The notes: a model not told the origin generated them from the letters alone. 64,000 bases of DNA from Micromonospora_I sp040659735 (GCF_040659735.1 NZ_JBFANZ010000018.1:1-64000), one strand, 5' to 3'. Positions 23,995-33,057 are shown, counted from the stretch's first letter. Numbers and translations are program-made.

Positions 23995-25293
23995 ATGGTG
24001 ACGGCGACGCGCTGGGCGGCCGGAGACATCGTCCGCCGGCTCGCCGCGATCTGCGGCGCCCGCTTCGCGCGTTCCGCCGGCGCGGCCGACGACGTCGCCG
24101 GGACACCGGCCCGCTGGGTGGCGGCTCCGGCGACGGCGATGGGACTGACCGAAGTGCTCCGGGTCGCCGCCGAGCATGACCTTTCCCTGATCGCGCGTGG
24201 GGCCGGCACCAAGTTCGACTGGGGGTCCTCGCCGTCGCGTGCGGACATCGTCGTGGACATCGGGCGGTTGGCGGGGGTGTGGCACCAGCCGCCCGGGGAG
24301 TTGGTCGCGGAGGTCGGCGCGGGCACCCCGATCCGGGCCGTGCAGGCCGTGCTCGCGCGCCACGGGCGACGGCTCCCGCTCGACCCGCCCTCCGCCGGCG
24401 CGACCATCGGCGGCGTGGTCGCCGCGGACGAGGCCGGTCCGCTGCGCCACCGTTACGGAATCCCCGGCGACCAGATGCTCGGGGTCACCTATGTCGACGC
24501 CGACGGCCACCTCATCCGCTCCGACGCCTCGACCGCGGACGGCGGCGCGGCCCGTCGGTTGTTGTCCGGCTCGCAGGGCGCCCTCGGAGTGCTGGTCTCG
24601 GCCACCCTGCGGGTCCAGCCGGCCCCGGCCAGCCGACTCTGGGTGTCCCGCTCGGTGTGGACCCCACTGGAGGCGCACGACCTGGTGCAGGCCGTTCTGG
24701 CCGGGCCGGTCGGACCGTCCGCCGTCGAAATCGACCTCCCCGTGTCCCGGGCCGCCGCGGTGCCGCGCCAGCAGGGACCATCCGGACCGCAGGGCGCCGG
24801 CACCCTCACCGTGCTCGTCGAGGGAGGGCCGAGCGAGGTACGCGAGCGGGCGGCGCAGCTGATCTCGCTGACCGGCGGCGACGCGCGTGCCGAGGGTGAC
24901 CCGCCGCCGTGGTGGCGCCGATACCCGTTCGGACCGGACGACGTCGCGCTGCGGATCGAGGTTCCGATCCCGCACGTGCACGCCGCCATCTACGCGCTAC
25001 GCGACGCCGCCGGCGTCGCCGTCCCGGTCCGCGGCTCGGTCGGCGTCGGCGTGATCCACGCCGCGCTCCCCGGGACGCTGCCGCCGGGGCGGATCGACGC
25101 CATCCTCGCCGCCGTGCGGGGTGTGCTGCTCGCCCGTGGCGGCACGTGTGTCGTGATGGCGGCGCCCGCACCGGTGCGCGACGCCGTCGACCTGTGGGGC
25201 GCGCTGCCCGGCCTGCCCGTGCTGCGCACCGTCAAGGAGCGGTTCGACCCGCAGCGGCGGCTCGCACCCGGTCGGTTCGTGGGCGGCATCTGA
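23995..25293 (+). CDS. FAD-binding oxidoreductase, GlcE-like (glycolate oxidase FAD subunit family)
   Basis: A 432-residue PCMH-type FAD protein. LSLIARGAGTKFDWGSSPSRADIVVDIGRLAGV and DPPSAGATIGGVVAADEAGPLRHRYG hold the FAD, and the C-terminal VKERFDPQRRLAPGRFVGGI is the usual end of GlcD/GlcE proteins. The N-terminal 30 residues before the FAD domain are atypical. GlcE works with GlcD and GlcF in glycolate oxidation, but neither partner is in the window, so the reaction is uncertain. It ends 23 bp from a convergent gene. Confidence 0.85.
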   Translation: MVTATRWAAGDIVRRLAAICGARFARSAGAADDVAGTPARWVAAPATAMGLTEVLRVAAEHDLSLIARGAGTKFDWGSSPSRADIVVDIGRLAGVWHQPPGELVAEVGAGTPIRAVQAVLARHGRRLPLDPPSAGATIGGVVAADEAGPLRHRYGIPGDQMLGVTYVDADGHLIRSDASTADGGAARRLLSGSQGALGVLVSATLRVQPAPASRLWVSRSVWTPLEAHDLVQAVLAGPVGPSAVEIDLPVSRAAAVPRQQGPSGPQGAGTLTVLVEGGPSEVRERAAQLISLTGGDARAEGDPPPWWRRYPFGPDDVALRIEVPIPHVHAAIYALRDAAGVAVPVRGSVGVGVIHAALPGTLPPGRIDAILAAVRGVLLARGGTCVVMAAPAPVRDAVDLWGALPGLPVLRTVKERFDPQRRLAPGRFVGGI

Positions 25294-25316
25294 CTGCCGC
25301 GGCGCGCGGTGTGGTG

Positions 25317-27395
25317 TCAGGTGGTTGAGTCGTTGCGCAGCACGAGGATCGCGATGTCGTCGCGGGGAGGCTCGACGGAGAAGCCGAGCGTCGTCGTACG
25401 CAGCCGCGCGGCGACCACCGCTGCCGGATAGCCGGCGAGCGGCGCGGCGGCGTCACGCAACCGTTCCGTGCCGAAGAGTTCGCGGCCCCGCCGCCGCTCG
25501 GTCACCCCGTCGGTGTAGAAGATGAGCGCGTCGCCGGCGCGGAGCGGCACGGTGACCGACGGAGTCGTGATCGAGTCGAGCAGCCCGAGTGCCGTCCCGC
25601 CGGCGCCGACGAAGGATGTGTGACCGTCGGCGCGGGCCAGGACCGGCCGGTCATGGCCGGCCAGGTGCAGTTCGACGTCGAGCCGGCCGTCGAGCCGGCG
25701 ACTGACGGCCGCGAGGGCGAGCGTGCAGTAGCGGCCACCGCCCCGCTCGACGAGCGTGTCGTTGAGACGACCGAGCGCCTCGGGCAACGGTTTGCCGTCG
25801 CCGACGAGGATGCGGATGACGTCGCGCACGAGGCCGGTGACGGCTGCCGCCTGGACCCCTTTGCCGGATACGTCGCCGACGACCACGAGCCACCGGCCGT
25901 CGGGCATCGGGACGACGTCGTAGAAGTCGCCGCCCACCTCCGCCGCGTCACCGGTCGGCACGTACTCCGCGGCGAAGCCGATCCCCTCGACCACCGGAAG
26001 CACCGGCGGAAGGAGCGACTGCTGCAGGGTGTGGGCGACTCGGCGACGCTCGTCGTGGATACGCGCGTTGTCGATCGCGAGCGCCGCGCGTCGCGCCACG
26101 TCCTCCAGTACGGAGACCTCGTCGGGATCGTGCCGGTGGCGCTGGTGGCGGCCGACCGCCAGGGTGCCGAGCCGCTGCCCGCGGGCGACGAGTGGCACGG
26201 CGAAGCCGTCCATCGGCGCGCCGAGCGGCACCTGCGAGCCGGCACGGGACGCCTCGCGGAGCCGGGCGAGGACCGATTCCGCCCCCGACTCCCTCAGCAC
26301 GGCGTGCAGTTCGGGCAGGACCGCCTCGTCGGCGTGGCTCGCGGCGGCGAGCTGCAGCCTCCCCCACTCGTCGGTGGTGTGCACCGCGCACCACTGGCCG
26401 AGCCGGGGTACGACGAGCTGCGGGATCAACGCCATGGTCAGCTCGACGTCGAGGGACTGGGCGAGCAGTTCGCTCGCCTCGGCGAGGAAGGTCAGCCAGC
26501 TCCCCCGCCGCAGATCCGCCCGGCGTAGCCGATCATTCTCGACATGCAGGGAGAGCCGCTCCGCGACGAGCATGGCGAGCGGCTCGGCGTAGCCCGACGG
26601 CGCCGCGTCGAGTTCGAGCTCCGCGGAGTAGGGGCGGTTGACCGCCAGCGGCACCCGCAGCAGATCCTCGCTCACCCGGGGCTGCCGACCGTACCGGGCG
26701 AGCAGTTGGGGGCCGTGGCTGTCGCCGCGGTCCAGCCGCACCGCGCCCCCGGCGGCGCCGACCATTTCGGCGACCCGGGTGAGCAGTTCGGCGGCGAAGT
26801 CGGCGAGCGGGTCGTCCGCGTACGGCTCCGGCGCGACGTGCATCAGGGCGGCGAGGGCGCCGGCGGTCGGCACCGGACCGGAGGCGGCTTTCGCCAGTTC
26901 GTCCGGGAGCTGTGCCCGTGCGGGGCGGTCCCCGTCCGCGTCCTGCGGGGTGACCGCCTTACGGTCGAGACGGAACCACACCCCCTTACCGGTCCGCTGG
27001 TGCGTGGTGCCCCAGCGGCTGGCGAAGTGATCGACGAGCAGTAGTCCGCGCCCTCGCTCCGACACGTCCGAGATGTCGGCCTCATCATTTTTGGGCTGTG
27101 CCGTCACGTTCTCGATCGGCCCGGCGGCGAAATCGGTCACCGTTACGGTGAGTCCGTTCGCGTCCGCCACGACCTCGATGTCCAGTTCGGTGCGCGCGTG
27201 CACCACGGCGTTGGTCGAGAGTTCGGTGGTCAGCAGGAGCGCCTCGTTGAGCAGTTCGTCGAGGCCGGCCTCGGCGAGCACGTCGCGCACGATGGCGCGC
27301 GCCGTCGCCGGCGTACGCCGATCTGCGGGAAGGCGTACGTGCCGGACGTGCTCGTCTGAGCCTCCGGTCAACGCGTGGCTGGCCTCCGCTGACAC
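25317..27395 (-). CDS. ATPase-GAF-PP2C (RsbU-type) phosphatase
   Basis: About 692 residues. The N-terminal RsbW-like ATPase domain (ALLLTTELSTNAVVHA, SERGRGLLLVDHFASRWG) is followed by a linker, a GAF region (~290-455; LDVELTMALIPQLVVPRL... AALAIDNARIHDE) and a C-terminal PP2C domain (LQQSLLPPVLPVVEGI... AAEVGGDFYDVVP, VVGDVSGKGVQAA, FYTDGVTERR). It resembles the multi-domain phosphatases common in actinomycetes that regulate STAS antagonists. GTG at 27395 has GGGGAGG 9 nt upstream; the ATG at 27404 touches that site directly. It is divergent from the poly-HAMP kinase. Confidence 0.88.
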   Translation of the reverse strand: MSAEASHALTGGSDEHVRHVRLPADRRTPATARAIVRDVLAEAGLDELLNEALLLTTELSTNAVVHARTELDIEVVADANGLTVTVTDFAAGPIENVTAQPKNDEADISDVSERGRGLLLVDHFASRWGTTHQRTGKGVWFRLDRKAVTPQDADGDRPARAQLPDELAKAASGPVPTAGALAALMHVAPEPYADDPLADFAAELLTRVAEMVGAAGGAVRLDRGDSHGPQLLARYGRQPRVSEDLLRVPLAVNRPYSAELELDAAPSGYAEPLAMLVAERLSLHVENDRLRRADLRRGSWLTFLAEASELLAQSLDVELTMALIPQLVVPRLGQWCAVHTTDEWGRLQLAAASHADEAVLPELHAVLRESGAESVLARLREASRAGSQVPLGAPMDGFAVPLVARGQRLGTLAVGRHQRHRHDPDEVSVLEDVARRAALAIDNARIHDERRRVAHTLQQSLLPPVLPVVEGIGFAAEYVPTGDAAEVGGDFYDVVPMPDGRWLVVVGDVSGKGVQAAAVTGLVRDVIRILVGDGKPLPEALGRLNDTLVERGGGRYCTLALAAVSRRLDGRLDVELHLAGHDRPVLARADGHTSFVGAGGTALGLLDSITTPSVTVPLRAGDALIFYTDGVTERRRGRELFGTERLRDAAAPLAGYPAAVVAARLRTTTLGFSVEPPRDDIAILVLRNDSTT

Positions 27396-27600
27396 GTCTT
27401 GCATCCTCCCCGGTGCGGCGCGATCTTCCAAGCCTGGGCGCGTCGACCGCCCCGGGCCGGGTGGCCGTGACGCCCGGGCAGGACCGGTCGAAGCGTCGCA
27501 CAGGGGCGTAACCGCGCAGTCGGCGACCGCTGACACTCGCATCTGCCATGGAGAAGAGGCAATGATGGGGTAGCCCCCTTCCCGAGCTGAGCGAGGAAAG

Positions 27601-30600
27601 ATGACCACGGCGAAACACGTGCCTGCCGCTGCGCCCGTCTCCGACGAGACGGCGCTGCTGGGCGAACTCGCTGAGGCGCTGCGGCGCGTCCGCCGGGGCG
27701 AGCTGAAAGTACGGCTGCCACGGCGGGCCGGCGCGGCCGGGGAGGTCGCGGACGCCTTCAACGAGGTGGTCGCGCTCCAGGAGCGGCAGCACCTCGATCT
27801 ACGGCGGATCAGCCGGACGGTCGGTCGGGACGGGCGGCTCACCGAGCGCCTCGACGAGGAGGGATACGACGGCGCGTGGGCCGAAGGGCAGCGCGCGATC
27901 AACGGCCTCATCGACGACCTGGGGCGCCCCACGACCGAGATCGCCCGCGTCATTGTGGCGGTCGCAGAGGGCGATTTGTCCCAACATATGGCTCTGGAGA
28001 TCGACGGGCGGCCACTGCGCGGTGAGTTCCTGCGCATCGGACGCACGGTGAACACGATGGTCGACCAGCTGTCGTCGTTCGCCGACGAGGTGACGCGGGT
28101 GGCGCGTGAGGTGGGCACCGAGGGCGAGCTGGGCGGGCAGGCGGATGTGCGGGGCGTCGCCGGCACCTGGAAGGACCTCACCGACTCGGTGAACACGATG
28201 GCGTCCAACCTGACCTACCAGGTGCGCTCCATCTCGCAGGTGGCCACGGCGGTCGCTCGCGGTGACCTGTCGCAGAAGATCACCGTTTCGGCGAAGGGCG
28301 AGGTCGCTGGGCTGGCCCACACGATAAATATGCTCACCGAGACGCTGCGGGTCTTCGCCGACGAGGTGACGCGGGTGGCCCGCGAGGTGGGCACCGAGGG
28401 CAAGCTGGGGGGCCAGGCCGAGGTGCCCGGCGTGGCCGGCACGTGGAAGGACCTGACCGACAACGTCAACTCGATGGCCTCGAACCTGACCTCCCAGGTT
28501 CGCAACATCGCTCAGGTCTCCACCGCGGTCGCTCGCGGTGACCTGTCGCAGAAGATCACGGTGGCGGCGCAGGGCGAGATCCTGGAGCTCAAGGACACCG
28601 TCAACACGATGGTGGATCAGCTGTCGTCGTTCGCCGACGAGGTGACCCGGGTGGCCCGCGAGGTGGGAATCGAAGGCAAGCTCGGCGGTCAGGCCCAGGT
28701 GCGGGGCGTCTCGGGCACCTGGCGTGACCTGACGGAAAACGTGAACCAGCTCGCCGGCAACCTCACGTCGCAGGTGCGCAACATCTCCCAGGTCTCGACC
28801 GCAGTGGCGAAGGGTGACCTGTCGCAGAAGATCACGGTCGATGCGCGCGGGGAGATCCTGGAGCTGAAGTCGACGGTGAACACGATGGTGGATCAGCTGT
28901 CGTCGTTCGCCGACGAGGTGACGCGGGTCGCGCGTGAGGTGGGCACCGAGGGCAAGTTGGGTGGTCAGGCGCAGGTCAAGGGGGTCTCCGGCACCTGGCG
29001 TGACCTGACCGACAACGTGAACTCGATGGCGTCCAACCTCACCTCGCAGGTCCGCAACATCGCCTCGGTCACCACGGCGGTGGCGAAGGGCGACCTGTCG
29101 CAGAAGATCACGGTCGACGCGCGCGGGGAGATCCTGGAGCTGAAGTCGACGGTGAACACGATGGTGGATCAGCTGTCGTCCTTCGCCGACGAGGTGACGC
29201 GGGTCGCCCGCGAGGTGGGCACCGAGGGCAAGCTCGGCGGTCAGGCCCAGGTGCGCGGCGTCGCCGGCACCTGGCGTGACCTGACCGACAACGTCAACTC
29301 GATGGCGTCCAACCTCACCGCCCAGGTCCGCAACATCGCCCAGGTCTCCACGGCGGTTGCCCGCGGTGACCTGTCACAGAAGATCACGGTCGACGCGCGC
29401 GGAGAGATCCTGGAGCTGAAGTCGACGGTGAACACGATGGTCGATCAGCTCTCCTCGTTCGCCGACGAGGTGACCCGCGTCGCCCGTGAGGTGGGCACCG
29501 AGGGCAAGCTCGGCGGTCAGGCCCAGGTCCAGGGCGTCTCCGGCACCTGGCGTGACCTGACCGACAACGTGAACTCGATGGCGTCCAACCTCACCTCGCA
29601 GGTCCGCAACATCGCCTCGGTCACCACGGCCGTGGCGAAGGGCGACCTGGGTCAGAAGATCACGGTCGACGCTCAGGGGGAGATCCTGGAGCTGAAGTCG
29701 ACGGTGAACACGATGGTCGATCAGCTCTCGTCGTTCGCCGACGAGGTGACGCGGGTGGCCCGTGAGGTGGGCACGGAGGGCAAGCTCGGCGGTCAGGCCC
29801 AGGTCAAGGGGGTCTCCGGCACGTGGCGTGACCTGACCGAAAACGTGAACCAGTTGGCGTCGACGCTCACCACGCAGCTCCGGGCCATCGCCCAGGTCTC
29901 CACCGCCGTGACCCGCGGCGACCTCACCCAGCGGATCGCCGTCGAGGTGCAGGGAGAGGTCGCGGAGCTCAAGGACAACATCAACCAGATGATCGTCACG
30001 CTCCGCGAGACGACCAAGAAGAACGCCGAGCAGGGCTGGCTCGACTCCAACCTGGCCCGCATCGGTGGTCTGTTGCAGGGTCAGCGGGACCTCGGCGAGG
30101 TCTGCCGCATGATCATGACCGAGGTGACCCCGCTCGTCGACGCCCAGCTCGGCGCGTTCTTCCTGGCCGACACGGACGAGGCGGTCCTGCGGCTACGACT
30201 CACCGCCGCGTACGGCTACGTGGCCCGCGACCACGACGTCGCCTTCGGTCCGGGTGAGGGGCTGGTCGGCCAGGCCGCCCTCTCCCGCCGGACCATCCGG
30301 GTCGGCACCGAACCGACCGGCTCGCTCACCCTGCGTTCCGGGCTCCTCGCCACCCGGCCGAAGGACCTCGTGGTCCTCCCGGTCCTCTTCGAGGGCGAGC
30401 TGCTGGGGGTCATCGAGTTCGCCTCGGTCGAGGCCTTCTCCGAGCTGCACCTGGCCTTCCTGGAGCGGCTGGTGCTCACGATCGGCATCGCCGTCAACAC
30501 CATCCAGGCCAACCGACGCACGGAGGAGCTGCTCTCGCAGTCCCAGCGACTCGCGCACGAGTTGCAGGAACAGTCGGCCGAATTGCAGCGCACCAACGCG

Positions 30601-31962
30601 GAACTGGAGGACAAGGCCCAGCTGCTCTCCGCGCAGAAGGGCAACATCGAGACGAAGAACCGCGAGATCGAGATGGCCCGCATCGGCCTGGAGGAGAAGG
30701 CGCAGCAACTATCGCGGGCGTCGGCCTACAAGTCCGAATTCCTGGCCAACATGAGTCACGAGCTGCGGACACCGCTGAACTCGCTGCTCCTTCTCGCCCG
30801 GCTGCTGGCAGACAACCCCGAGCACAACCTCAGCGCCAAGCAGATCGAGTTCGCGCGGACGATCCACAGCGCCGGCTCCGACCTGCTCTCGCTGATCGAC
30901 GACATCCTCGACCTGTCGAAGATCGAAGCGGGGCGGATGGACGTCGAACCGACGGAGGTCCGGTTCGACCAGGTCCGGGCGTACGTGGAGCAGGCCTTCG
31001 CGCCGCAGGCCGAGGAGAAGGGGCTCGACTTCCAGGTGCGGATCGCCAAGGACCTGCCGCCCGCGCTCGTCACCGACGCGCAGCGCCTGCAGCAGATCCT
31101 GCGCAACCTGCTCTCCAACGCGGTCAAGTTCACCGACAACGGCGCGGTCACGTTGCGGATCGGGCCCGCGCCCGAAGGCACGTTCTTCGACGTGCCCGGT
31201 CTCACCACCGCCCGGCAGGTGATCGCGTTTACCGTGATCGACACCGGCATCGGCATTCCGGACGACAAGCTGTCGTTGATCTTCGAGGCGTTCCAGCAGG
31301 CTGACGGTACGACCAGCCGGCGGTACGGCGGCACAGGCCTCGGCCTGTCGATCAGCCGTGACCTGGCCCGCCTGATCGGCGGCACCATCGCGGTCTCGTC
31401 GGCGCCCGGTCAGGGATCGACGTTCACGCTCTTCGTCCCCGACCAGCTCGCGCCCGACACCATCATCGCCCCGCCGCTGCCCGCGCCGCCGTCCCGCGTC
31501 GAGCTGCCACCGGTGCTGAGCGCGCCGGTCCAGATCGAGCGCCCCGAGCCGCCGGCGACCCGTCAGCTCGATGGCGCTACGGTGCTGATCGTCGATGACG
31601 ACGTGCGGAACGTGTTCGCGCTGACGAGCGCGTTGGAGCTGCACGGCATGACGGTGCTCTACTCCGACAACGGTGTTGACGGCGTACGCTTGCTCGCAGA
31701 GCATCCGGAGGTGGACATCGTGCTGATGGACGCCATGATGCCCGATCAGGACGGATACGAGACCACCCGGGTGATCCGCCGCAACCACCGCTTCGCCGAT
31801 CTGCCGATCGTCTTCTTGACCGCGAAGGCCATGCCCGGTGACCGGGAGTCGGCTATCGCCGCCGGTGCCAGCGACTACATCACCAAGCCGGTCGATCTGG
31901 ATGAGCTGATCACGCTGATGGCCACCTGGGTCAACGGCACGGAACGGAAGGCGGGGGAGTGA
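27601..31962 (+). CDS. Poly-HAMP hybrid histidine kinase with C-terminal receiver
   Basis: A 1453-residue soluble protein without membrane segments. Residues ~1-170 hold leading HAMP-like units. Residues ~171-814 are seven 92-residue repeats, each with two HAMP units (AREVGTEGKLGGQA... and AVARGDLSQKITV...). A GAF domain follows (~820-970), then a coiled coil, HisKA with His1053 (NMSHELRTPLNSLLLL), HATPase (LRNLLSNAVKF, DTGIGIP, GTGLGLSISRDLARLIGG) and a receiver with Asp1377 (LMDAMMPDQDGYE, KPVD). Its nearest known relatives are Streptomyces OsaA-type and fungal group III kinases, linked to osmotic signalling. Its stop overlaps a GTG that opens the short-frame chain before the next regulator. 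Confidence 0.93.
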   Translation: MTTAKHVPAAAPVSDETALLGELAEALRRVRRGELKVRLPRRAGAAGEVADAFNEVVALQERQHLDLRRISRTVGRDGRLTERLDEEGYDGAWAEGQRAINGLIDDLGRPTTEIARVIVAVAEGDLSQHMALEIDGRPLRGEFLRIGRTVNTMVDQLSSFADEVTRVAREVGTEGELGGQADVRGVAGTWKDLTDSVNTMASNLTYQVRSISQVATAVARGDLSQKITVSAKGEVAGLAHTINMLTETLRVFADEVTRVAREVGTEGKLGGQAEVPGVAGTWKDLTDNVNSMASNLTSQVRNIAQVSTAVARGDLSQKITVAAQGEILELKDTVNTMVDQLSSFADEVTRVAREVGIEGKLGGQAQVRGVSGTWRDLTENVNQLAGNLTSQVRNISQVSTAVAKGDLSQKITVDARGEILELKSTVNTMVDQLSSFADEVTRVAREVGTEGKLGGQAQVKGVSGTWRDLTDNVNSMASNLTSQVRNIASVTTAVAKGDLSQKITVDARGEILELKSTVNTMVDQLSSFADEVTRVAREVGTEGKLGGQAQVRGVAGTWRDLTDNVNSMASNLTAQVRNIAQVSTAVARGDLSQKITVDARGEILELKSTVNTMVDQLSSFADEVTRVAREVGTEGKLGGQAQVQGVSGTWRDLTDNVNSMASNLTSQVRNIASVTTAVAKGDLGQKITVDAQGEILELKSTVNTMVDQLSSFADEVTRVAREVGTEGKLGGQAQVKGVSGTWRDLTENVNQLASTLTTQLRAIAQVSTAVTRGDLTQRIAVEVQGEVAELKDNINQMIVTLRETTKKNAEQGWLDSNLARIGGLLQGQRDLGEVCRMIMTEVTPLVDAQLGAFFLADTDEAVLRLRLTAAYGYVARDHDVAFGPGEGLVGQAALSRRTIRVGTEPTGSLTLRSGLLATRPKDLVVLPVLFEGELLGVIEFASVEAFSELHLAFLERLVLTIGIAVNTIQANRRTEELLSQSQRLAHELQEQSAELQRTNAELEDKAQLLSAQKGNIETKNREIEMARIGLEEKAQQLSRASAYKSEFLANMSHELRTPLNSLLLLARLLADNPEHNLSAKQIEFARTIHSAGSDLLSLIDDILDLSKIEAGRMDVEPTEVRFDQVRAYVEQAFAPQAEEKGLDFQVRIAKDLPPALVTDAQRLQQILRNLLSNAVKFTDNGAVTLRIGPAPEGTFFDVPGLTTARQVIAFTVIDTGIGIPDDKLSLIFEAFQQADGTTSRRYGGTGLGLSISRDLARLIGGTIAVSSAPGQGSTFTLFVPDQLAPDTIIAPPLPAPPSRVELPPVLSAPVQIERPEPPATRQLDGATVLIVDDDVRNVFALTSALELHGMTVLYSDNGVDGVRLLAEHPEVDIVLMDAMMPDQDGYETTRVIRRNHRFADLPIVFLTAKAMPGDRESAIAAGASDYITKPVDLDELITLMATWVNGTERKAGE
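28111..30042 (+). repeat. Seven in-frame 276-bp tandem repeats (HAMP pairs)
   Basis: Units start at 28111, 28387, 28663, 28939, 29215, 29491 and 29767, exactly 276 bp (92 codons) apart. The middle five are almost identical in DNA, including silent positions, while the first and last differ more. That pattern fits recent expansion or gene conversion inside the kinase gene. Confidence 0.95.
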
Positions 31963-32030
31963 ACGCGGTGGAGCTGCTGAGCCCACCCGCCGAGGCGCGG
32001 GCAGTCGCGAACGAAAGGCTGGAACCGTGA
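31959..32030 (+). CDS. Short frame 1 of the GTGA relay (23 codons)
   Basis: A GTG overlapping the kinase stop (GTGA at 31959-31962) opens a 23-codon frame (VNAVELLSPPAEARAVANERLEP) that ends in a TGA overlapping the next GTG at 32027. It is probably a coupling peptide rather than a functional protein. It may be the remnant of the original response-regulator start region. Confidence 0.4.
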   Translation: MNAVELLSPPAEARAVANERLEP

Positions 32031-32089
32031 GCGCGAGGAGTGCAGCGGAGCGGAGCCCCGCAGTCGCGAACGAAAGGCTGGAACCGTGA
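32027..32089 (+). CDS. Short frame 2 of the GTGA relay (20 codons)
   Basis: GTG at 32027 opens a 20-codon frame (VSARSAAERSPAVANERLEP) that lies within the repeat and ends in TGA overlapping the GTG at 32086. It is encoded by repeat DNA only. Confidence 0.35.
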   Translation: MSARSAAERSPAVANERLEP

Positions 32090-32148
32090 GCGCGAGGAGT
32101 GCAGCGGAGCGGAGCCCCGCAGTCGCGAACGAAAGGCTGGAACCGTGA
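32086..32148 (+). CDS. Short frame 3 of the GTGA relay (20 codons)
   Basis: An exact copy of short frame 2, one repeat later. Its TGA overlaps the GTG at 32145 that starts the response regulator, so ribosomes finishing it could re-initiate there. Confidence 0.35.
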   Translation: MSARSAAERSPAVANERLEP

Positions 32149-32699
32149 GCGACATCGCAAAGGCGCTGCTGGTCGACGATCGTCGGGAGAACCTGCTCGC
32201 ACTGGAGGCGATCCTGCAGGGGCTGCCGGTGCAGTCGGTCGCCGTGGAGAGCGGCGAGGCCGCGCTCAAGCAGTTGCTCGTGGACGATTTCGCGGTCATT
32301 CTGCTCGACGCGCAGATGCCCGACATGGACGGCTTCGAGACGGCGAGCCACATCAAGCGTCGCGAGCGGACCCGGCACGTGCCGATCATCTTTCTCACGG
32401 CCGCCGACCGGGACGCGCAGCTCGCGCTCCGCGGTTACGCCGTCGGCGCGGTCGACTACCTGACCAAGCCGTTCGATCCGTGGGTGCTGCGGGCGAAGGT
32501 CTCCGTCTTCGTCGAGTTGTGGACGAAGAGCCGCCAGCTCATGGCGCAGTCCGAGACGGTGCGCGAGCGGGAGACGCGGTGGCGGGCGTTGACCGGTGCG
32601 GTGGACGAGGCGACGGCCCTGCTGCGCGGCGACGACCCCGAAGGGGTGGCGCGGGCGGTCGAGACGCTTGAGCAGGCCCGGTGGGGCCCGGGCGCCTAG
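32145..32699 (+). CDS. Single-receiver response regulator
   Basis: A 184-residue protein: a full CheY-like receiver (KALLVDDRRENLLALEAIL, Asp55 in ILLDAQMPDMDGFE, Lys108 in YLTKPFDP) plus a ~60-residue helical tail (VELWTKSRQLMAQSETVRERETRWRALTGAVDEA) with no DNA-binding domain. It directly follows the hybrid kinase and is its probable phosphotransfer partner, passing the signal by protein contact; OsaB in the Streptomyces system sits in a similar place. GTG at 32145 starts the conserved sequence; upstream starts only add repeat-encoded residues. Confidence 0.88.
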   Translation: MSDIAKALLVDDRRENLLALEAILQGLPVQSVAVESGEAALKQLLVDDFAVILLDAQMPDMDGFETASHIKRRERTRHVPIIFLTAADRDAQLALRGYAVGAVDYLTKPFDPWVLRAKVSVFVELWTKSRQLMAQSETVRERETRWRALTGAVDEATALLRGDDPEGVARAVETLEQARWGPGA

Positions 32700-32718
32700 C
32701 GCGCCTGTCCGGGGGGGA

Positions 32719-33057
32719 TCAGCCGGTCGCCTGGCCGTCCCGGATCATCAGCGCCGACCGCAGTCCGGTGATGTCGAGCACGCGGAGCAGGAAGTCGCCG
32801 ACGTTGGCGAGCAGCAGCAGACTCTGCGCATGACTTGCCTTGCGGCTCAATACGACCAGGGTGCCGAGCCCCTGCGAGTCGCAGAATGTGATTCCGCTCA
32901 TATCGAGGACGATGCGCGGTGGCGCCTCGGCGGCGATCACCTCGTTGACGGCGGTAGACAGTGCCGCCGCGGTGAGCATGTCGATCTCACCGGCGAGCTT
33001 CAGCACCGCTTCGTCGGTCGTACGCTCAACCGCGATGGACAGCTCGGGACGCTCCAC
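32719..33057 (-). CDS. STAS-domain anti-sigma factor antagonist
   Basis: A 112-residue STAS domain (LSIAVERTTDEAVLKLAGEIDMLTAAAL... IVLDMSGITFCDSQGLGTLVVL), Ser61 being the phosphorylatable residue. It converges with the response-regulator gene 20 bp away. With the phosphatase at 25.3-27.4 kb it forms a plausible partner-switch pair. A sigma factor target is not in the neighbourhood. Confidence 0.9.
   Translation of the reverse strand: MERPELSIAVERTTDEAVLKLAGEIDMLTAAALSTAVNEVIAAEAPPRIVLDMSGITFCDSQGLGTLVVLSRKASHAQSLLLLANVGDFLLRVLDITGLRSALMIRDGQATG

Larger units (their letters stand above)
32001..32151 (+). repeat. 59-bp tandem repeat carrying ribosome site and start codon
   Basis: Two full identical 59-bp units (32001-32059, 32060-32118) and a third partial copy (to 32151). 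Each unit contains AAAGGCTGGAACC followed by GTGAGC, so every copy creates a start codon (GTG at 32027, 32086, 32145). The unit shares GTGAGCGCGAGGAGTG and GAGCCCCGCAGTCG with a 57-bp repeat at 62402. Because 59 is not a multiple of 3, each extra copy shifts the frame. Confidence 0.95.

Noticed and set aside
28111..30042. CRISPR-like regular repeats
   Set aside because: The 276-bp period is coding HAMP repeats in one frame, without spacers.
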